A program made the position numbers and the translations under genes. Of a stretch of DNA of 21,384 nt, positions 7,084 through 15,208 are shown piece after piece (position 1 is the stretch's first letter; each line of letters opens with the position of its first letter). The stretch covers positions 1-21,384 of the forward strand of contig DEQS01000061.1 of the NCBI GenBank assembly GCA_002360555.1. The letters run 5' to 3'. Source of the DNA: Chloracidobacterium sp. UBA3360. Its GTDB lineage: Bacteria > Acidobacteriota > Blastocatellia > Pyrinomonadales > Pyrinomonadaceae. The notes below the pieces were generated by a model. It had not been told where the DNA came from, searched no databases, and saw nothing but the letters and a program-made list of their open reading frames with translations.

Positions 7084-8235
7084 ATGGCCCAGGAAAGAAA
7101 CATAGACTGGTTTATGTTTGCCATCGCGGCGATGCTCGCGTTGTTTGGCGCGATGATGGTTTATAGTGCGTCGGCGATGTTTTCGCTTAAAGAGACGGAT
7201 AGCGTCAGCCAAAACACCTATTTTTATAAGCAGATAGGTTTTACGCTGATTGGGCTGATCGCGATGTATGTCGTCAGCCGCATTGACTATCATTTTTTTG
7301 AAAAGTCTTGGGTCGTGTATGGTGGGCTGGCCCTAACATGTATTTTATTGCTTGCGGTTTTTGGGTTTCCTGAGATAAACGGAGCAAGACGCTGGATACG
7401 GTTTGCGGGGTTTTCGTTTCAGCCGTCAGAGCTTGCAAAGCTCGCTTTGCCAATATTCCTTGCGTATTATCTGACGAAAAAAGAGGATGTCGTCGGCAGC
7501 ATTCGCGAAACCGTTCTGCCGTGTTTATTGGGTTTGGGACTTCTGGGCGGCTTAGTGTTCCTTGAAAAAGATCTCGGTACGACGATAGTCCTGTGTGCGA
7601 TATTTTCGGCGGTCTATTTTGCTGCCGGTGCGAGACTTGTACATATTGGAGCGGTCGCAGCGGTAATGGTGGTGGGCGGTACGCTGGCTATCTTGCTTGC
7701 ACCGTTTCGGATGCAGCGGATGATGGCGTTCATGGACCCGTTCAAATACGCCGACGACGAGGCGTATCAGGTCGTGCAATCGCTATACGCGATCGGTTCG
7801 GGCGGGGTGCTTGGCGAAGGCTTTGCCAAAGGCCACCAAAAGCTGTTTTATTTGCCGTATCCATACTCGGATTTTATCTTTTCGGTAGTCGGCGAAGAGC
7901 TGGGGCTGGTCGGAACATTAGCGGTCGTCATCGCGTTCGGTTTATTACTCTGGCGTGGAGCAAGAGCGGCGGTGATGGCGCCGGACAGGTTTGGGATGCT
8001 ACTCGGCATCGGCATTATCACAGGCATCATCGTGCAGGCGCTCTTTAACATCAGCGTCGTGATCTCGATACTGCCGGCAAAAGGGATTCCGTTGCCGTTC
8101 ATATCGTATGGTGGTTCATCGGTTGTGGTGACGCTGATCGGCGTTGGGATATTATTGAGCATATCGAGGTTTGCCGGAGCGGTCGATGAGCGGCCGGACC
8201 GAAGGGTCGCAAAGCGACGAAGTGGTAAGAAATGA
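7084..8235 (+). CDS. ftsW: Septal peptidoglycan polymerase FtsW (SEDS family)
   Basis: A 383-residue polytopic membrane protein, a SEDS glycosyltransferase that polymerises lipid II at the septum together with FtsI. It begins with the typical MVYSASA region after the first membrane helix (25-31). Further family blocks are NGARRWI (99-105), FQPSELAK (112-119), EKDLGTT (161-167), DDEAYQVVQSLYAIGSGG (224-241), PYPYSDFIFSVVGEELG (258-274) and PFISYGGSS near the end. The acidic pair before AYQVVQS is where the essential Asp of SEDS enzymes is expected; this is a family-based inference. GAGAAG lies just before the ATG as a weak Shine-Dalgarno. The stop overlaps the murG start by four bases (ATGA). 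Confidence 0.94.
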   Translation: MAQERNIDWFMFAIAAMLALFGAMMVYSASAMFSLKETDSVSQNTYFYKQIGFTLIGLIAMYVVSRIDYHFFEKSWVVYGGLALTCILLLAVFGFPEINGARRWIRFAGFSFQPSELAKLALPIFLAYYLTKKEDVVGSIRETVLPCLLGLGLLGGLVFLEKDLGTTIVLCAIFSAVYFAAGARLVHIGAVAAVMVVGGTLAILLAPFRMQRMMAFMDPFKYADDEAYQVVQSLYAIGSGGVLGEGFAKGHQKLFYLPYPYSDFIFSVVGEELGLVGTLAVVIAFGLLLWRGARAAVMAPDRFGMLLGIGIITGIIVQALFNISVVISILPAKGIPLPFISYGGSSVVVTLIGVGILLSISRFAGAVDERPDRRVAKRRSGKK

Positions 8236-9308
8236 AAGTACTGATCGCAGCCGGCGGGACCGGCGGACATATCTATCCGGGAATTGCCGTGGCGAACGAG
8301 ATCATGGCCCGCGATGCCGAGTCTGAAGTACTGTTTGTCGGCACGGCACGCGGGCTTGAGAAAAAGATCGTTCCTGATAGCGGATATCAGCTTTCGTTGA
8401 TAAATAGCGCGGGGCTAAAGAACGTCGGGCTTGTCGGCAAGATCAAGGGGCTGTCCGTATTGCCAAAAAGTTTTCTGGAGGCACGGCGTATCATTCGGCA
8501 GTTTCGTCCGCACGTCGTGGTCGGGGCGGGAGGCTATGTATCGGGACCAGTGTTGCTGATGGCGGCTATAATGGGCGTGCCGACGCTGGTGATGGATTCG
8601 AATGCGTTGCCGGGATTTACCAATCGGCGGCTCGCGATGTTTATTGATAAGGCTGCTTTGACATTTGATGAGGCTCTCGCGTTTTTTGGCAAAAAAGGCG
8701 TAGTTACCGGTAACCCAGTTCGACAAGAGTTTTTTGACGTAGCTTCAAAGGTGCGAACGGATGAATTTCACGTCTTGATCTTTGGCGGTTCGCAGGGTGC
8801 TAAGGCGATAAATACGGCGATGACGGCAGGGCTGGAAAAGCTAAAACCTTTTGCCGGACATTTGACCATTACGCATCAGACGGGGGAGTCGGATTTTGAT
8901 AATGTAAAGACGGCGTATGCAGATTCTGCGTTTTCGGGGGCGGATGTGAGGCCTTATATTGCGGATATCTTTGTCGAATTTGGCAAGAGCGATCTCGTTA
9001 TCTGCCGTGCCGGAGCAACGACTTGTGCGGAGCTTGCGGCGGCGGGAAAAGCTTCGATAATGGTGCCGCTGCCGACGGCGGCCGACGACCATCAGCGTAA
9101 AAATGCCGAGGCTCTTGAGCGGGCTGGTGCGGCGAAGATGATATTGCAAAGCGATCTGACTGGCGAATCGCTTGCCGCTGCGGTCGCGGAGCTGATAGGT
9201 TCGCCGGACGCGATTACGGCGATGGAGACGGCAGCGAGAGGGCTCGGACGTCGCGATGCAGCTCAAAAAACGGTGGATATTATTGAGGAATTGAAAAGGA
9301 GCGTTTAA
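8232..9308 (+). CDS. murG: UDP-N-acetylglucosamine--undecaprenyl-pyrophosphoryl-MurNAc-pentapeptide transferase MurG
   Basis: A 358-residue GT-B glycosyltransferase that converts lipid I to lipid II at the inner face of the membrane. The N-terminal glycine loop AAGGTGGHIYPG (6-17) and the second loop GAGGYVSGP are the MurG acceptor/lipid-side signatures. In the C-terminal donor domain HQTGESD, CRAGATTCAEL and the nucleotide-sugar segment PLPTAADDHQRKNAE are present. The ATG shares four bases with the ftsW stop, which strongly suggests coupled translation and fits the functional link between lipid II synthesis and FtsW. Length is normal and nothing is missing. Confidence 0.97.
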   Translation: MKVLIAAGGTGGHIYPGIAVANEIMARDAESEVLFVGTARGLEKKIVPDSGYQLSLINSAGLKNVGLVGKIKGLSVLPKSFLEARRIIRQFRPHVVVGAGGYVSGPVLLMAAIMGVPTLVMDSNALPGFTNRRLAMFIDKAALTFDEALAFFGKKGVVTGNPVRQEFFDVASKVRTDEFHVLIFGGSQGAKAINTAMTAGLEKLKPFAGHLTITHQTGESDFDNVKTAYADSAFSGADVRPYIADIFVEFGKSDLVICRAGATTCAELAAAGKASIMVPLPTAADDHQRKNAEALERAGAAKMILQSDLTGESLAAAVAELIGSPDAITAMETAARGLGRRDAAQKTVDIIEELKRSV

Positions 9309-9317
9309 CGGAGCGGG

Positions 9318-9344
9318 TTGTTTCAGGCGTGTGAAGTGAAACAA
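9318..9344. repeat. Small inverted repeat in the murG-murC spacer
   Basis: TTGTTTCA (9318-9325) and TGAAACAA (9337-9344) are perfect 8-bp inverse complements around an 11-base loop. A-rich sequence, not a T-run, follows on the + strand, so it does not look like an intrinsic terminator for the operon. It may be a mild mRNA hairpin or an incidental dyad. Confidence 0.55.
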
Positions 9345-9355
9345 AACAAAAACTT

Positions 9356-9361
9356 AGGCGG
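9356..9361 (+). promoter_or_regulatory. Ribosome binding site deciding the murC start
   Basis: AGGCGG at 9356-9361 lies nine bases before the ATG at 9371 and directly against a TTG at 9362. The spacing fits the ATG and excludes the TTG, so murC is started at 9371. Confidence 0.6.
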
Positions 9362-9370
9362 TTGATATCA

Positions 9371-10759
9371 ATGTTTAGACACGTAAAACGCATACATTTT
9401 ATCGGCATCGGCGGCATTGGGATGAGCGGCATTGCCGAGGTTTTGTCCAATCTTGGTTTTGAGGTTCGCGGTTCTGACGCGAATAAGTCAAAGAATACGG
9501 AACGGCTTGAGACGGAATGCGGGATAAAGATCTATATCGGCCACGCGGCTGAAAATGTCGGTGACGCTCAGGTCGTGGTGTATTCGTCGGCGGTCAAAGA
9601 GGATAATCCTGAGGTTGTTATTGCGAAAGAAAAGGGAATTCCCGTCATCCCGCGTGCGGAGATGTTGGCTGAGTTGATGGTGTTAAAGCCTTACGCTGTT
9701 GCCGTTTCCGGCACGCATGGCAAGACCTCGACGACTTCGATGGTCGCAACAATTTTGGGACACGCAGGGTTTGATCCGACGACGGTTGTTGGCGGTGTTG
9801 TAGAAACTTTGGGGTCGAACGCACGGCTTGGGCAGTCCGATTGGTTTGTGACCGAGGCCGATGAGAGCGACCGTTCGTTTTTGATGCTCTACCCGACGAT
9901 CGCGGTCGTCACCAACATCGACAAAGAGCACATGGAATCGTACAAGGGCATGGACGATGTTGTGCAATGCTTTACCGATTTTGTTAACAAAGTGCCGTTT
10001 TTTGGTGCGGCGATCATCTGTCTCGACGACCCGAATGTGCAGTTGATAATCCCGAACATTAAACGCCGCCGCGTGACTTATGGCATGACAGCGCAGGCCG
10101 ACGTGTCGGCACATGATATCAAGTATGACGACGCGTTTGGTTCGTCATTCTCAGTATGGAAACGCGGCAATGACCTTGGGCGAATACATCTACCGGTTCC
10201 CGGCAAACACAATGTTTATAATGCTTTAGCGGCGACGGCGGTCGCACTCGAGATGGAGGTGCCTTTTGACAAGATCGTATCTGCATTTGAGGGCTTTAAG
10301 AACGCAAACCGGCGTTTTCAGTTCAAGGGTGAAGTCAATGGGGTTACGGTCGTCGATGATTACGGACATCATCCGACAGAGATCCTTGCGACGCTTTCGG
10401 CGGCGAAAAACAGCTCCGGCGGTAAGCGAAACGTCGTCGTTTTTCAGCCGCATCGTTATTCGCGAACACAAGAACTGATGGACGATTTTGTCGTGGCATT
10501 TAATAATGCCGACGTGCTGTTTTTACTCGACATTTATGCCGCGAGCGAAAAGCCGATCGAGGGCATCACGGCTGAGGTGCTTGCCGAAAACATCAAGCGT
10601 TTTGGCCACAAGAATGTGACTTATATTGGTGACATCGATACCGCGACGGCAAAGGTATGCGAACATCTGCAGCCGGGCGATCTGGTCATCACACTTGGAG
10701 CGGGCAGCGTGACTCGGTTGTCGGATGAGATCGTGGAAGAGTTGAAGAAAAGAAATTAA
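9371..10759 (+). CDS. murC: UDP-N-acetylmuramate--L-alanine ligase MurC
   Basis: A 462-residue Mur ligase that adds the first amino acid, L-Ala, to UDP-MurNAc. The N-terminus HFIGIGGIGMSGIA (9-22) is the diagnostic MurC nucleotide-binding loop. The ATP loop is GTHGKTSTT (114-122), followed by TEADESDRSFL, VTNIDKEHMESY, PGKHNVYNALAA, and in the C-terminal domain DDYGHHPTEI and FQPHRYSRT. All catalytic blocks of the family are present. The start is ATG 9371, chosen by the AGGCGG site; a TTG three codons earlier is unlikely. In many dcw clusters murB and ddl follow murC. Here ftsQ follows after only eight bases. Confidence 0.96.
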   Translation: MFRHVKRIHFIGIGGIGMSGIAEVLSNLGFEVRGSDANKSKNTERLETECGIKIYIGHAAENVGDAQVVVYSSAVKEDNPEVVIAKEKGIPVIPRAEMLAELMVLKPYAVAVSGTHGKTSTTSMVATILGHAGFDPTTVVGGVVETLGSNARLGQSDWFVTEADESDRSFLMLYPTIAVVTNIDKEHMESYKGMDDVVQCFTDFVNKVPFFGAAIICLDDPNVQLIIPNIKRRRVTYGMTAQADVSAHDIKYDDAFGSSFSVWKRGNDLGRIHLPVPGKHNVYNALAATAVALEMEVPFDKIVSAFEGFKNANRRFQFKGEVNGVTVVDDYGHHPTEILATLSAAKNSSGGKRNVVVFQPHRYSRTQELMDDFVVAFNNADVLFLLDIYAASEKPIEGITAEVLAENIKRFGHKNVTYIGDIDTATAKVCEHLQPGDLVITLGAGSVTRLSDEIVEELKKRN

Positions 10760-10767
10760 TTTCTGAA

Positions 10768-11601
10768 ATGGCGAAAAAGAAACGAGCTACAACCAAATCT
10801 AGGACGGCTCCCGCGAAGCGTCGCATTACGTCGTCAAAGCTGTCACGCGGCGGCGTGTCGCAAAATTTTGGCCGTTTTGGTCTGCCGCTTGCGATAAGCG
10901 GGGTTCTCATCGTTGCCATTGCGGCGCTTGGATTTACGTTTTACCGCTCGGCGGCCGATTCGCAATTTTTTAAGGTTCGCAACATTGAGGTCCGGGGCAC
11001 GAACCGGACGCCGTCAGAGGATATTCGCCGGATCGTCGCGTCAGAGACCGAGAAACCGGGCGTTTGGAATGCCGATCTTGCAGACATCAGGCTAAAGATA
11101 GAGAAATTTCCGTTTGTGAAATCCGCCTCTGTTTCGCGAATGCTGCCTGCCGGGATTCGTGTTGATGTCGTCGAACGTGTGCCGCAGGCGATCGTTCATC
11201 TTAAGGCGGGGGATTTTCTTGTTGATGGCGAAGGCACGATCCTTTCGGCGATGAATGGCGGAGATAAAGATTTTCCTTTTGTTCTTCACGGCTGGGACGA
11301 AGCGAAGACCGAAAAAGCCCCGGCAGAGAATATTGCACGACTCAAGCTTTATAAAAAGATGCTTGATGAGTGGAAACAATTTGATCTAATGGCTCGCGTA
11401 AAACAGGTTGACCTGACCGATGTCAGAGAACCGATGGCCGTGGTCGAGGATTCGGGCCGGACGATCTCCGTTTTGCTTGCCAAAGATAGTCTTGGCAAAA
11501 GCCTCAAAACCGCGATCGAAGTCGTCACAGGCAAAGGTGCAAAGATCAAATCGGTCAATGTCGGCGGGGCTTCGCCGGTGATACAGTATCTCGAATTTTG
11601 A
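10768..11601 (+). CDS. ftsQ: Cell division protein FtsQ/DivIB
   Basis: A 277-residue bitopic divisome protein. It has a highly basic cytoplasmic N-terminus (1-30, rich in K/R), one membrane helix (about 39-59), then a POTRA domain that starts FFKVRNIEVRGTNRTPSEDI (67-86) and includes FPFVKSASVSRMLPAGIRVDVVERVPQA, the classic FtsQ pattern. It is followed by a beta domain (FLVDGEGTIL..., LLAKDSLGKSLKTAIEV). FtsQ bridges FtsL/FtsB with the rest of the divisome in the periplasm. Position between murC and ftsA is standard. No convincing Shine-Dalgarno is visible before the ATG. The stop TGA overlaps an in-frame TTG of the ftsA frame. Confidence 0.92.
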   Translation: MAKKKRATTKSRTAPAKRRITSSKLSRGGVSQNFGRFGLPLAISGVLIVAIAALGFTFYRSAADSQFFKVRNIEVRGTNRTPSEDIRRIVASETEKPGVWNADLADIRLKIEKFPFVKSASVSRMLPAGIRVDVVERVPQAIVHLKAGDFLVDGEGTILSAMNGGDKDFPFVLHGWDEAKTEKAPAENIARLKLYKKMLDEWKQFDLMARVKQVDLTDVREPMAVVEDSGRTISVLLAKDSLGKSLKTAIEVVTGKGAKIKSVNVGGASPVIQYLEF

Positions 11602-11609
11602 GTGTCGAT

Positions 11610-12848
11610 ATGAGTAATGAAATACAGGCCGTGGGGCTCGACGTCGGAACAGATCAGGTGCGGTGCGTGATCGGCGAATACGATCCGAGCGGCAAAATGA
11701 ATGTTGTCGGAGCGGGCGAGGCCGAGTCTAAGGGCTTGCGTCGCGGCGTGGTGACATCGACCGAGGCGGTTGCCGAGGCCATCAAAAAAGCAGTGAGCGA
11801 AGCCGAACGCGTCAGCGGGCTGGATGTCGAGTTTGCGACGGTCAATCTATCGGGCGAGCATCTGCGTGGTGAGAATAAAAACGGCGTGGTCGCCGTCGCC
11901 GGACCTGACAAAGAGATCACCGACGAAGACACTGAGCGGGCGGTTGATTCGGCGAGTGCGATGCCGCTGACGCCCGGTTGGGAGATCGTCAGCCGTCTGC
12001 CGCAGGAGTTTATTATCGACGGACAGGACGGCATTACCGAACCCGTCGGGATGAACGGCTCACGGCTAGAGGCGCTTGTCCATATTGTTACAAGCCCGAG
12101 CGCGGTTCGCCAAAATCTCGAAAAGGCTGTTAAACGGGCGGGCATCGAGGTTGAAAAGCTCGTCCTTGAGCCGCTCGCTGCCGCCGAAAGCGTTTTGACC
12201 GACGACGATAAGGAGTATGGTTGTGCGGTCGTCAACATGGGCTCTGAGATCACGAGTCTGATGATATTTGGCCGCGGGGCGGTCCAGCATACGGCGGTGT
12301 TTCCGTTTGGCGGGATGCTTTTTACGCGTGACATTGCGACAGGTTTGCGTGTTTCGATACCTGAGGCTGACAAGATCAAGCACCAGCACGGCTGCGTAGC
12401 GTCATTTCTCATTGGAGAAGACGAGCGGCAAGAGCTGATCGAGATCGAGTCTTTTGGCCGCAGCGAGATGCGGGAACTGTCAAAAGAGATACTCTGCGAC
12501 ATCATGCAGCCGCGTGCGGTCGAGCTGATGCAGCACATCGCAAAGGAGCTGCGTGAGGCTAAGGCGCAGGTTTCGGGCGGGGTTTTTCTGACCGGCGGGG
12601 CATCGCTTGTTCGCGGAATGCCTGAGATCGCCGAACAGATATTTGATGCTCCGACGCGTGTCGGATATCTGGAGCCGACATATTTTGGCGGCCTTGTCGA
12701 AGAGGTTCAAAGCCCGGCGTGGGCGACGGCTTGCGGGCTGGCACTTAGGTCGATGCACACGCAGTTACGGCACGGCGGGCGTGAAGACAGATCGTCGGTG
12801 CGCAAAGTAGCGGATTGGTTTGGAAATTTTCGCGATAAGTTTAAATAA
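11610..12848 (+). CDS. ftsA: Cell division protein FtsA (actin-like FtsZ membrane tether), divergent ATP site
   Basis: A 412-residue actin-fold protein that anchors FtsZ filaments to the membrane. The phosphate-1 loop GLDVGTDQV (about 9-17) is normal. The 1C subdomain (FATVNLSGEHLRGENKNGVV...), the segment LEPLAAAESVL, DIATGLRVSIPEADKIKHQHG and the adenosine-side loop FLTGGASLVRGM are recognisable. The C-terminal amphipathic helix (VRKVADWFGNFRDKF) is the membrane-targeting sequence. The odd point is the phosphate-2 motif: family members usually have DIGGGTTD, whereas residues 209-216 here read NMGSEITS, losing both acidic residues and the glycine run. The start is placed at ATG 11610; a TTG at 11598 overlapping the ftsQ stop would add four residues and is possible. 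Confidence 0.92.
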   Translation: MSNEIQAVGLDVGTDQVRCVIGEYDPSGKMNVVGAGEAESKGLRRGVVTSTEAVAEAIKKAVSEAERVSGLDVEFATVNLSGEHLRGENKNGVVAVAGPDKEITDEDTERAVDSASAMPLTPGWEIVSRLPQEFIIDGQDGITEPVGMNGSRLEALVHIVTSPSAVRQNLEKAVKRAGIEVEKLVLEPLAAAESVLTDDDKEYGCAVVNMGSEITSLMIFGRGAVQHTAVFPFGGMLFTRDIATGLRVSIPEADKIKHQHGCVASFLIGEDERQELIEIESFGRSEMRELSKEILCDIMQPRAVELMQHIAKELREAKAQVSGGVFLTGGASLVRGMPEIAEQIFDAPTRVGYLEPTYFGGLVEEVQSPAWATACGLALRSMHTQLRHGGREDRSSVRKVADWFGNFRDKFK

Positions 12849-12970
12849 ATGTTACGCAGGATTTTGAATTTACCGCAAACGGTTGTATGATAATCACCCG
12901 GTAATACAATATCTAGCGACTTCGCAAAACGCCCTGAATTGATTTTTTGTACTGATCTGTAATTTCCGCT
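12849..12970 (+). promoter_or_regulatory. ftsA-ftsZ spacer with candidate ftsZ promoter
   Basis: This is the longest gap inside the dcw cluster and is AT-richer than the genes. A promoter-like pair is TTGAAT (12865-12870) and TATGAT (12887-12892), 16 bases apart, matching the sigma-70 consensus at 4/6 and 5/6. Between the boxes lies a short dyad ACCG-caaa-CGGT (12873-12884) that could be an operator or chance. The likely start of transcription would leave a leader of about 70 bases before ftsZ. No Shine-Dalgarno is evident near the first ATG. Confidence 0.45.
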
Positions 12971-14125
12971 ATGGGAAACTTTACCTTAATGGATGACCTC
13001 GAAATGAATACCAACGGCATAAAAATGTTTATCGACGAACCGCCAATAACGGGAGCGCGGATCAAGGTAATAGGCGTCGGCGGTGGGGGCAGCAATGCCG
13101 TAAACCGGATGATCGACGCAGGTATCAAGGGCGTCGAATTTATCGTCGCCAATACCGACCTGCAGGCGCTCAACGCGTCAAAGGCGCCGATGAAGATCCA
13201 GCTTGGCAGCAAATCGACGCGCGGGCTTGGTGCGGGGTCAAACCCTGACATCGGACGTGCCGCGGCGCTCGAGGACACCGAAAAACTGCTCGACGTGCTT
13301 GAGGGGTCTGACATGGTGTTTGTCACCGCGGGGCTTGGCGGCGGGACGGGAACAGGTGCGGCTCCTGTCGTCGCTTCGCTGGCGATAGAGCTTGGAGCGT
13401 TAACTGTGGTTGTCGTAACAAAACCTTTTGCAGTCGAGGGCAAAAAGCGGATGGCACAGGCTGAAAAGGGCTTGGCTGAGCTTCGCGGATGCGTCGATAC
13501 GCTGATCACTATACCCAATTCAAAACTCCGCGAGGTCGAGGAAAAGATCACCATCATGGAGGCGTTTCGCCGTGCTGACGATGTGCTACTTCGTGCTGTC
13601 CAAGGCATTACCGACCTCATTATCACGCCGGGAATCATCAATCTCGACTTTGCCGATGTGACTACAGTCATGCGCGGCAAGGGCGTTGCGTTAATGGGTA
13701 TTGGTAAAGGCGACGGTGAAGATGCCGCCTCGAAAGCAATGCGTGCCGCTCTCGATTACAAATTGCTTGAAGAACATTCGATCAAGGGTGCAAAAGCTGC
13801 TCTGATCAACGTCACCGGCGGGCCGAATATGGTGCTGGGCGAGGTCGAAGACGCGATCGGCATGATCGAGACCGAGGCCGACGACAACGCCGACATCATC
13901 TGGGGCAGCGTCATTAAAGAAGACATGGGCGATGAGATACACATCACCGTGATCGCCACGGGGTTTGATTCCCAGATCGCGGCAACGCTCCCGACACCAA
14001 AAGCCGCTGAGGCTGCCGCTACGGCCGCACCGGTTGCTCCGAGACATATTCCGTACGTTGCTGACGATCTCGAGCCGGTCGAAAACCTGGACGTCCCGAC
14101 GTTTATGCGTCGGCACGCGGACTAA
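12971..14125 (+). CDS. ftsZ: Cell division GTPase FtsZ
   Basis: A 384-residue tubulin-like GTPase that forms the Z-ring. GTP-binding signatures are IKVIGVGGGGSNAVNRM (31-47), the tubulin motif GGGTGTG (123-129) and TIPNSKL; the T7 catalytic loop contains NLDFADVTTVM, with both conserved acidic positions. After the core (to about residue 345) there is a short Ala/Pro linker and the C-terminal peptide LDVPTFMRR, which binds FtsA and other partners. Here it is followed by three extra residues (HAD). The true start is uncertain: ATG codons also occur at residues 7, 12 and 19. Codon 12 has a GGATGA-like site upstream, and most FtsZ proteins have shorter N-termini. A separate promoter upstream and a terminator downstream suggest ftsZ can be expressed on its own. 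Confidence 0.96.
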   Translation: MGNFTLMDDLEMNTNGIKMFIDEPPITGARIKVIGVGGGGSNAVNRMIDAGIKGVEFIVANTDLQALNASKAPMKIQLGSKSTRGLGAGSNPDIGRAAALEDTEKLLDVLEGSDMVFVTAGLGGGTGTGAAPVVASLAIELGALTVVVVTKPFAVEGKKRMAQAEKGLAELRGCVDTLITIPNSKLREVEEKITIMEAFRRADDVLLRAVQGITDLIITPGIINLDFADVTTVMRGKGVALMGIGKGDGEDAASKAMRAALDYKLLEEHSIKGAKAALINVTGGPNMVLGEVEDAIGMIETEADDNADIIWGSVIKEDMGDEIHITVIATGFDSQIAATLPTPKAAEAAATAAPVAPRHIPYVADDLEPVENLDVPTFMRRHAD

Positions 14126-14148
14126 AGTTTCAAACAAACTAAAAACTG

Positions 14149-14191
14149 AAAACTGAGAACTGAAAATAAGCGGTTCTCAGTTTTTTTATTT
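14149..14191 (+). terminator. Intrinsic terminator after ftsZ
   Basis: AACTGAGAAC (14151-14160) pairs perfectly with GTTCTCAGTT (14173-14182), extended by two A-T pairs to a 12-bp stem (14149-14160/14173-14184) with a 12-base loop. It runs directly into a T-rich tract (TTTTTTT then ATTTG). The upstream arm belongs to a run of 7-base units ending in AACT (from about 14134), so the terminator is built from a phased repeat. It closes the dcw operon. Confidence 0.88.
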
Positions 14192-14227
14192 GTGCAGTTG
14201 CCAAAGGTCTAATAGTCTATAACTACG

Positions 14228-15196
14228 ATGTCCGAGGAAAAACCAACAATAGGGGTGACCATCGGTGATGCCGCCGGTATTGGGCCGGAGATAACTCTCA
14301 AAGCGATCTCTGACAAAACGAATCGAGCTATGTGCCGGGTTGTGTTGATCGGCGACGCGGGGCATATGCGTAGGTTAGCCGCTAAACTGGGCGTTGCCCT
14401 CGATGATATCGAGATCGTAGATCTCAATAATCTACCAACTGAGTTTGAGATCGGCGTCGATGCGGCCGTCACAGGCAAGGCGTCGGCGGAGTACATCGAA
14501 AAAGCGGTTGAGCTTTGGCGCGAAGGCAAGATCGATGCGATTTGTACAGCTCCTATCAGCAAAAAAGCTATCGCTCTTGGCGGCTACAATTATCCCGGAC
14601 ATACCGAGTTTATTGCCGAACTTACTGACACAACAGATTTCCGAATGAGCTTTTTTGCCGATAAGCTCCGGGTCGTGCTCCTTTCAACCCATCTGCCGCT
14701 GACCAAGGCGATCGAGCGTGTAAAAACAGCGGCTCTTGTTGATCTTATCAGCTTTGCGAATCGTGAGATCAGCAAGCTGCTCGGGCGTGACATTACGATC
14801 GCGGTAGCGGGACTAAATCCGCACGCATCGGAAGGCGGGATGTTTGGCAGTGAGGAGCATGACGAGATTATTCCGGCCATTGAGAAGTGCAAATCTGCTG
14901 GGATAAACGTCAGCGGGCCGTATTCGCCGGATACGATCTTTGGGCGGTGTGCAAGCGGTGAATTTGATGCGGTTGTAGCTCTCTACCACGATCAAGCAAC
15001 GATTGCGGTTAAATCGTTAGCATTCGGCTCGGGTGTAAATGTCACGCTCGGGTTGCCGCTGATACGCACCTCGGTCGATCACGGCACGGCGTACGACATT
15101 GCGGGTAAAGGTATTGCGGACGAATCGAGCCTCATCGCCGCGATCAAGCTGGCTGCCGACCTCGCAAACCAGTCGCGAAAACCTGCGTCAATCTGA
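14228..15196 (+). CDS. pdxA: 4-hydroxythreonine-4-phosphate dehydrogenase PdxA
   Basis: A 322-residue enzyme of the DXP-dependent pyridoxal phosphate pathway, oxidising 4-phosphooxy-L-threonine with NAD(P) in the cytoplasm. It starts with PTIGVTIGDAAGIGPEI, the family N-terminus. The three metal-binding histidines are recognisable as H155 (STHLPL), H199 (LNPHASEGG) and H254 (YHDQ), with spacing like that of the E. coli enzyme. Further blocks are YPGHTEF (122-128), FGRCASGEFDAVVALYHDQ and TSVDHGTAYDIAGKG. Length is close to normal (about 330). It lies after the ftsZ terminator and so needs its own promoter. TATAAC at 14218-14223 is a possible -10 but sits only four bases from the ATG, and no Shine-Dalgarno is visible. 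A PdxA2-type paralogue is an alternative. Confidence 0.93.
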   Translation: MSEEKPTIGVTIGDAAGIGPEITLKAISDKTNRAMCRVVLIGDAGHMRRLAAKLGVALDDIEIVDLNNLPTEFEIGVDAAVTGKASAEYIEKAVELWREGKIDAICTAPISKKAIALGGYNYPGHTEFIAELTDTTDFRMSFFADKLRVVLLSTHLPLTKAIERVKTAALVDLISFANREISKLLGRDITIAVAGLNPHASEGGMFGSEEHDEIIPAIEKCKSAGINVSGPYSPDTIFGRCASGEFDAVVALYHDQATIAVKSLAFGSGVNVTLGLPLIRTSVDHGTAYDIAGKGIADESSLIAAIKLAADLANQSRKPASI

Positions 15197-15208
15197 TAAG
15201 ATTTAGTT

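Noticed and set aside
9318..9350. Terminator between murG and murC
   Set aside because: The 8-bp stem is followed by A-rich, not T-rich, sequence on the + strand and lies inside the operon.
11654..12538. 294-codon open frame on the - strand opposite ftsA
   Set aside because: Shadow of ftsA; Ser-rich composition without recognisable domains.
12913..13680. 255-codon open frame on the - strand opposite ftsZ
   Set aside because: Shadow of ftsZ; the + strand has the conserved GTPase motifs in one uninterrupted frame.
15197..15208. Leaderless promoter for the response regulator (TAAGAT six bases before the GTG)
   Set aside because: Geometry fits, but there is no good -35 box and one match of a loose motif is weak; pdxA read-through is as likely.
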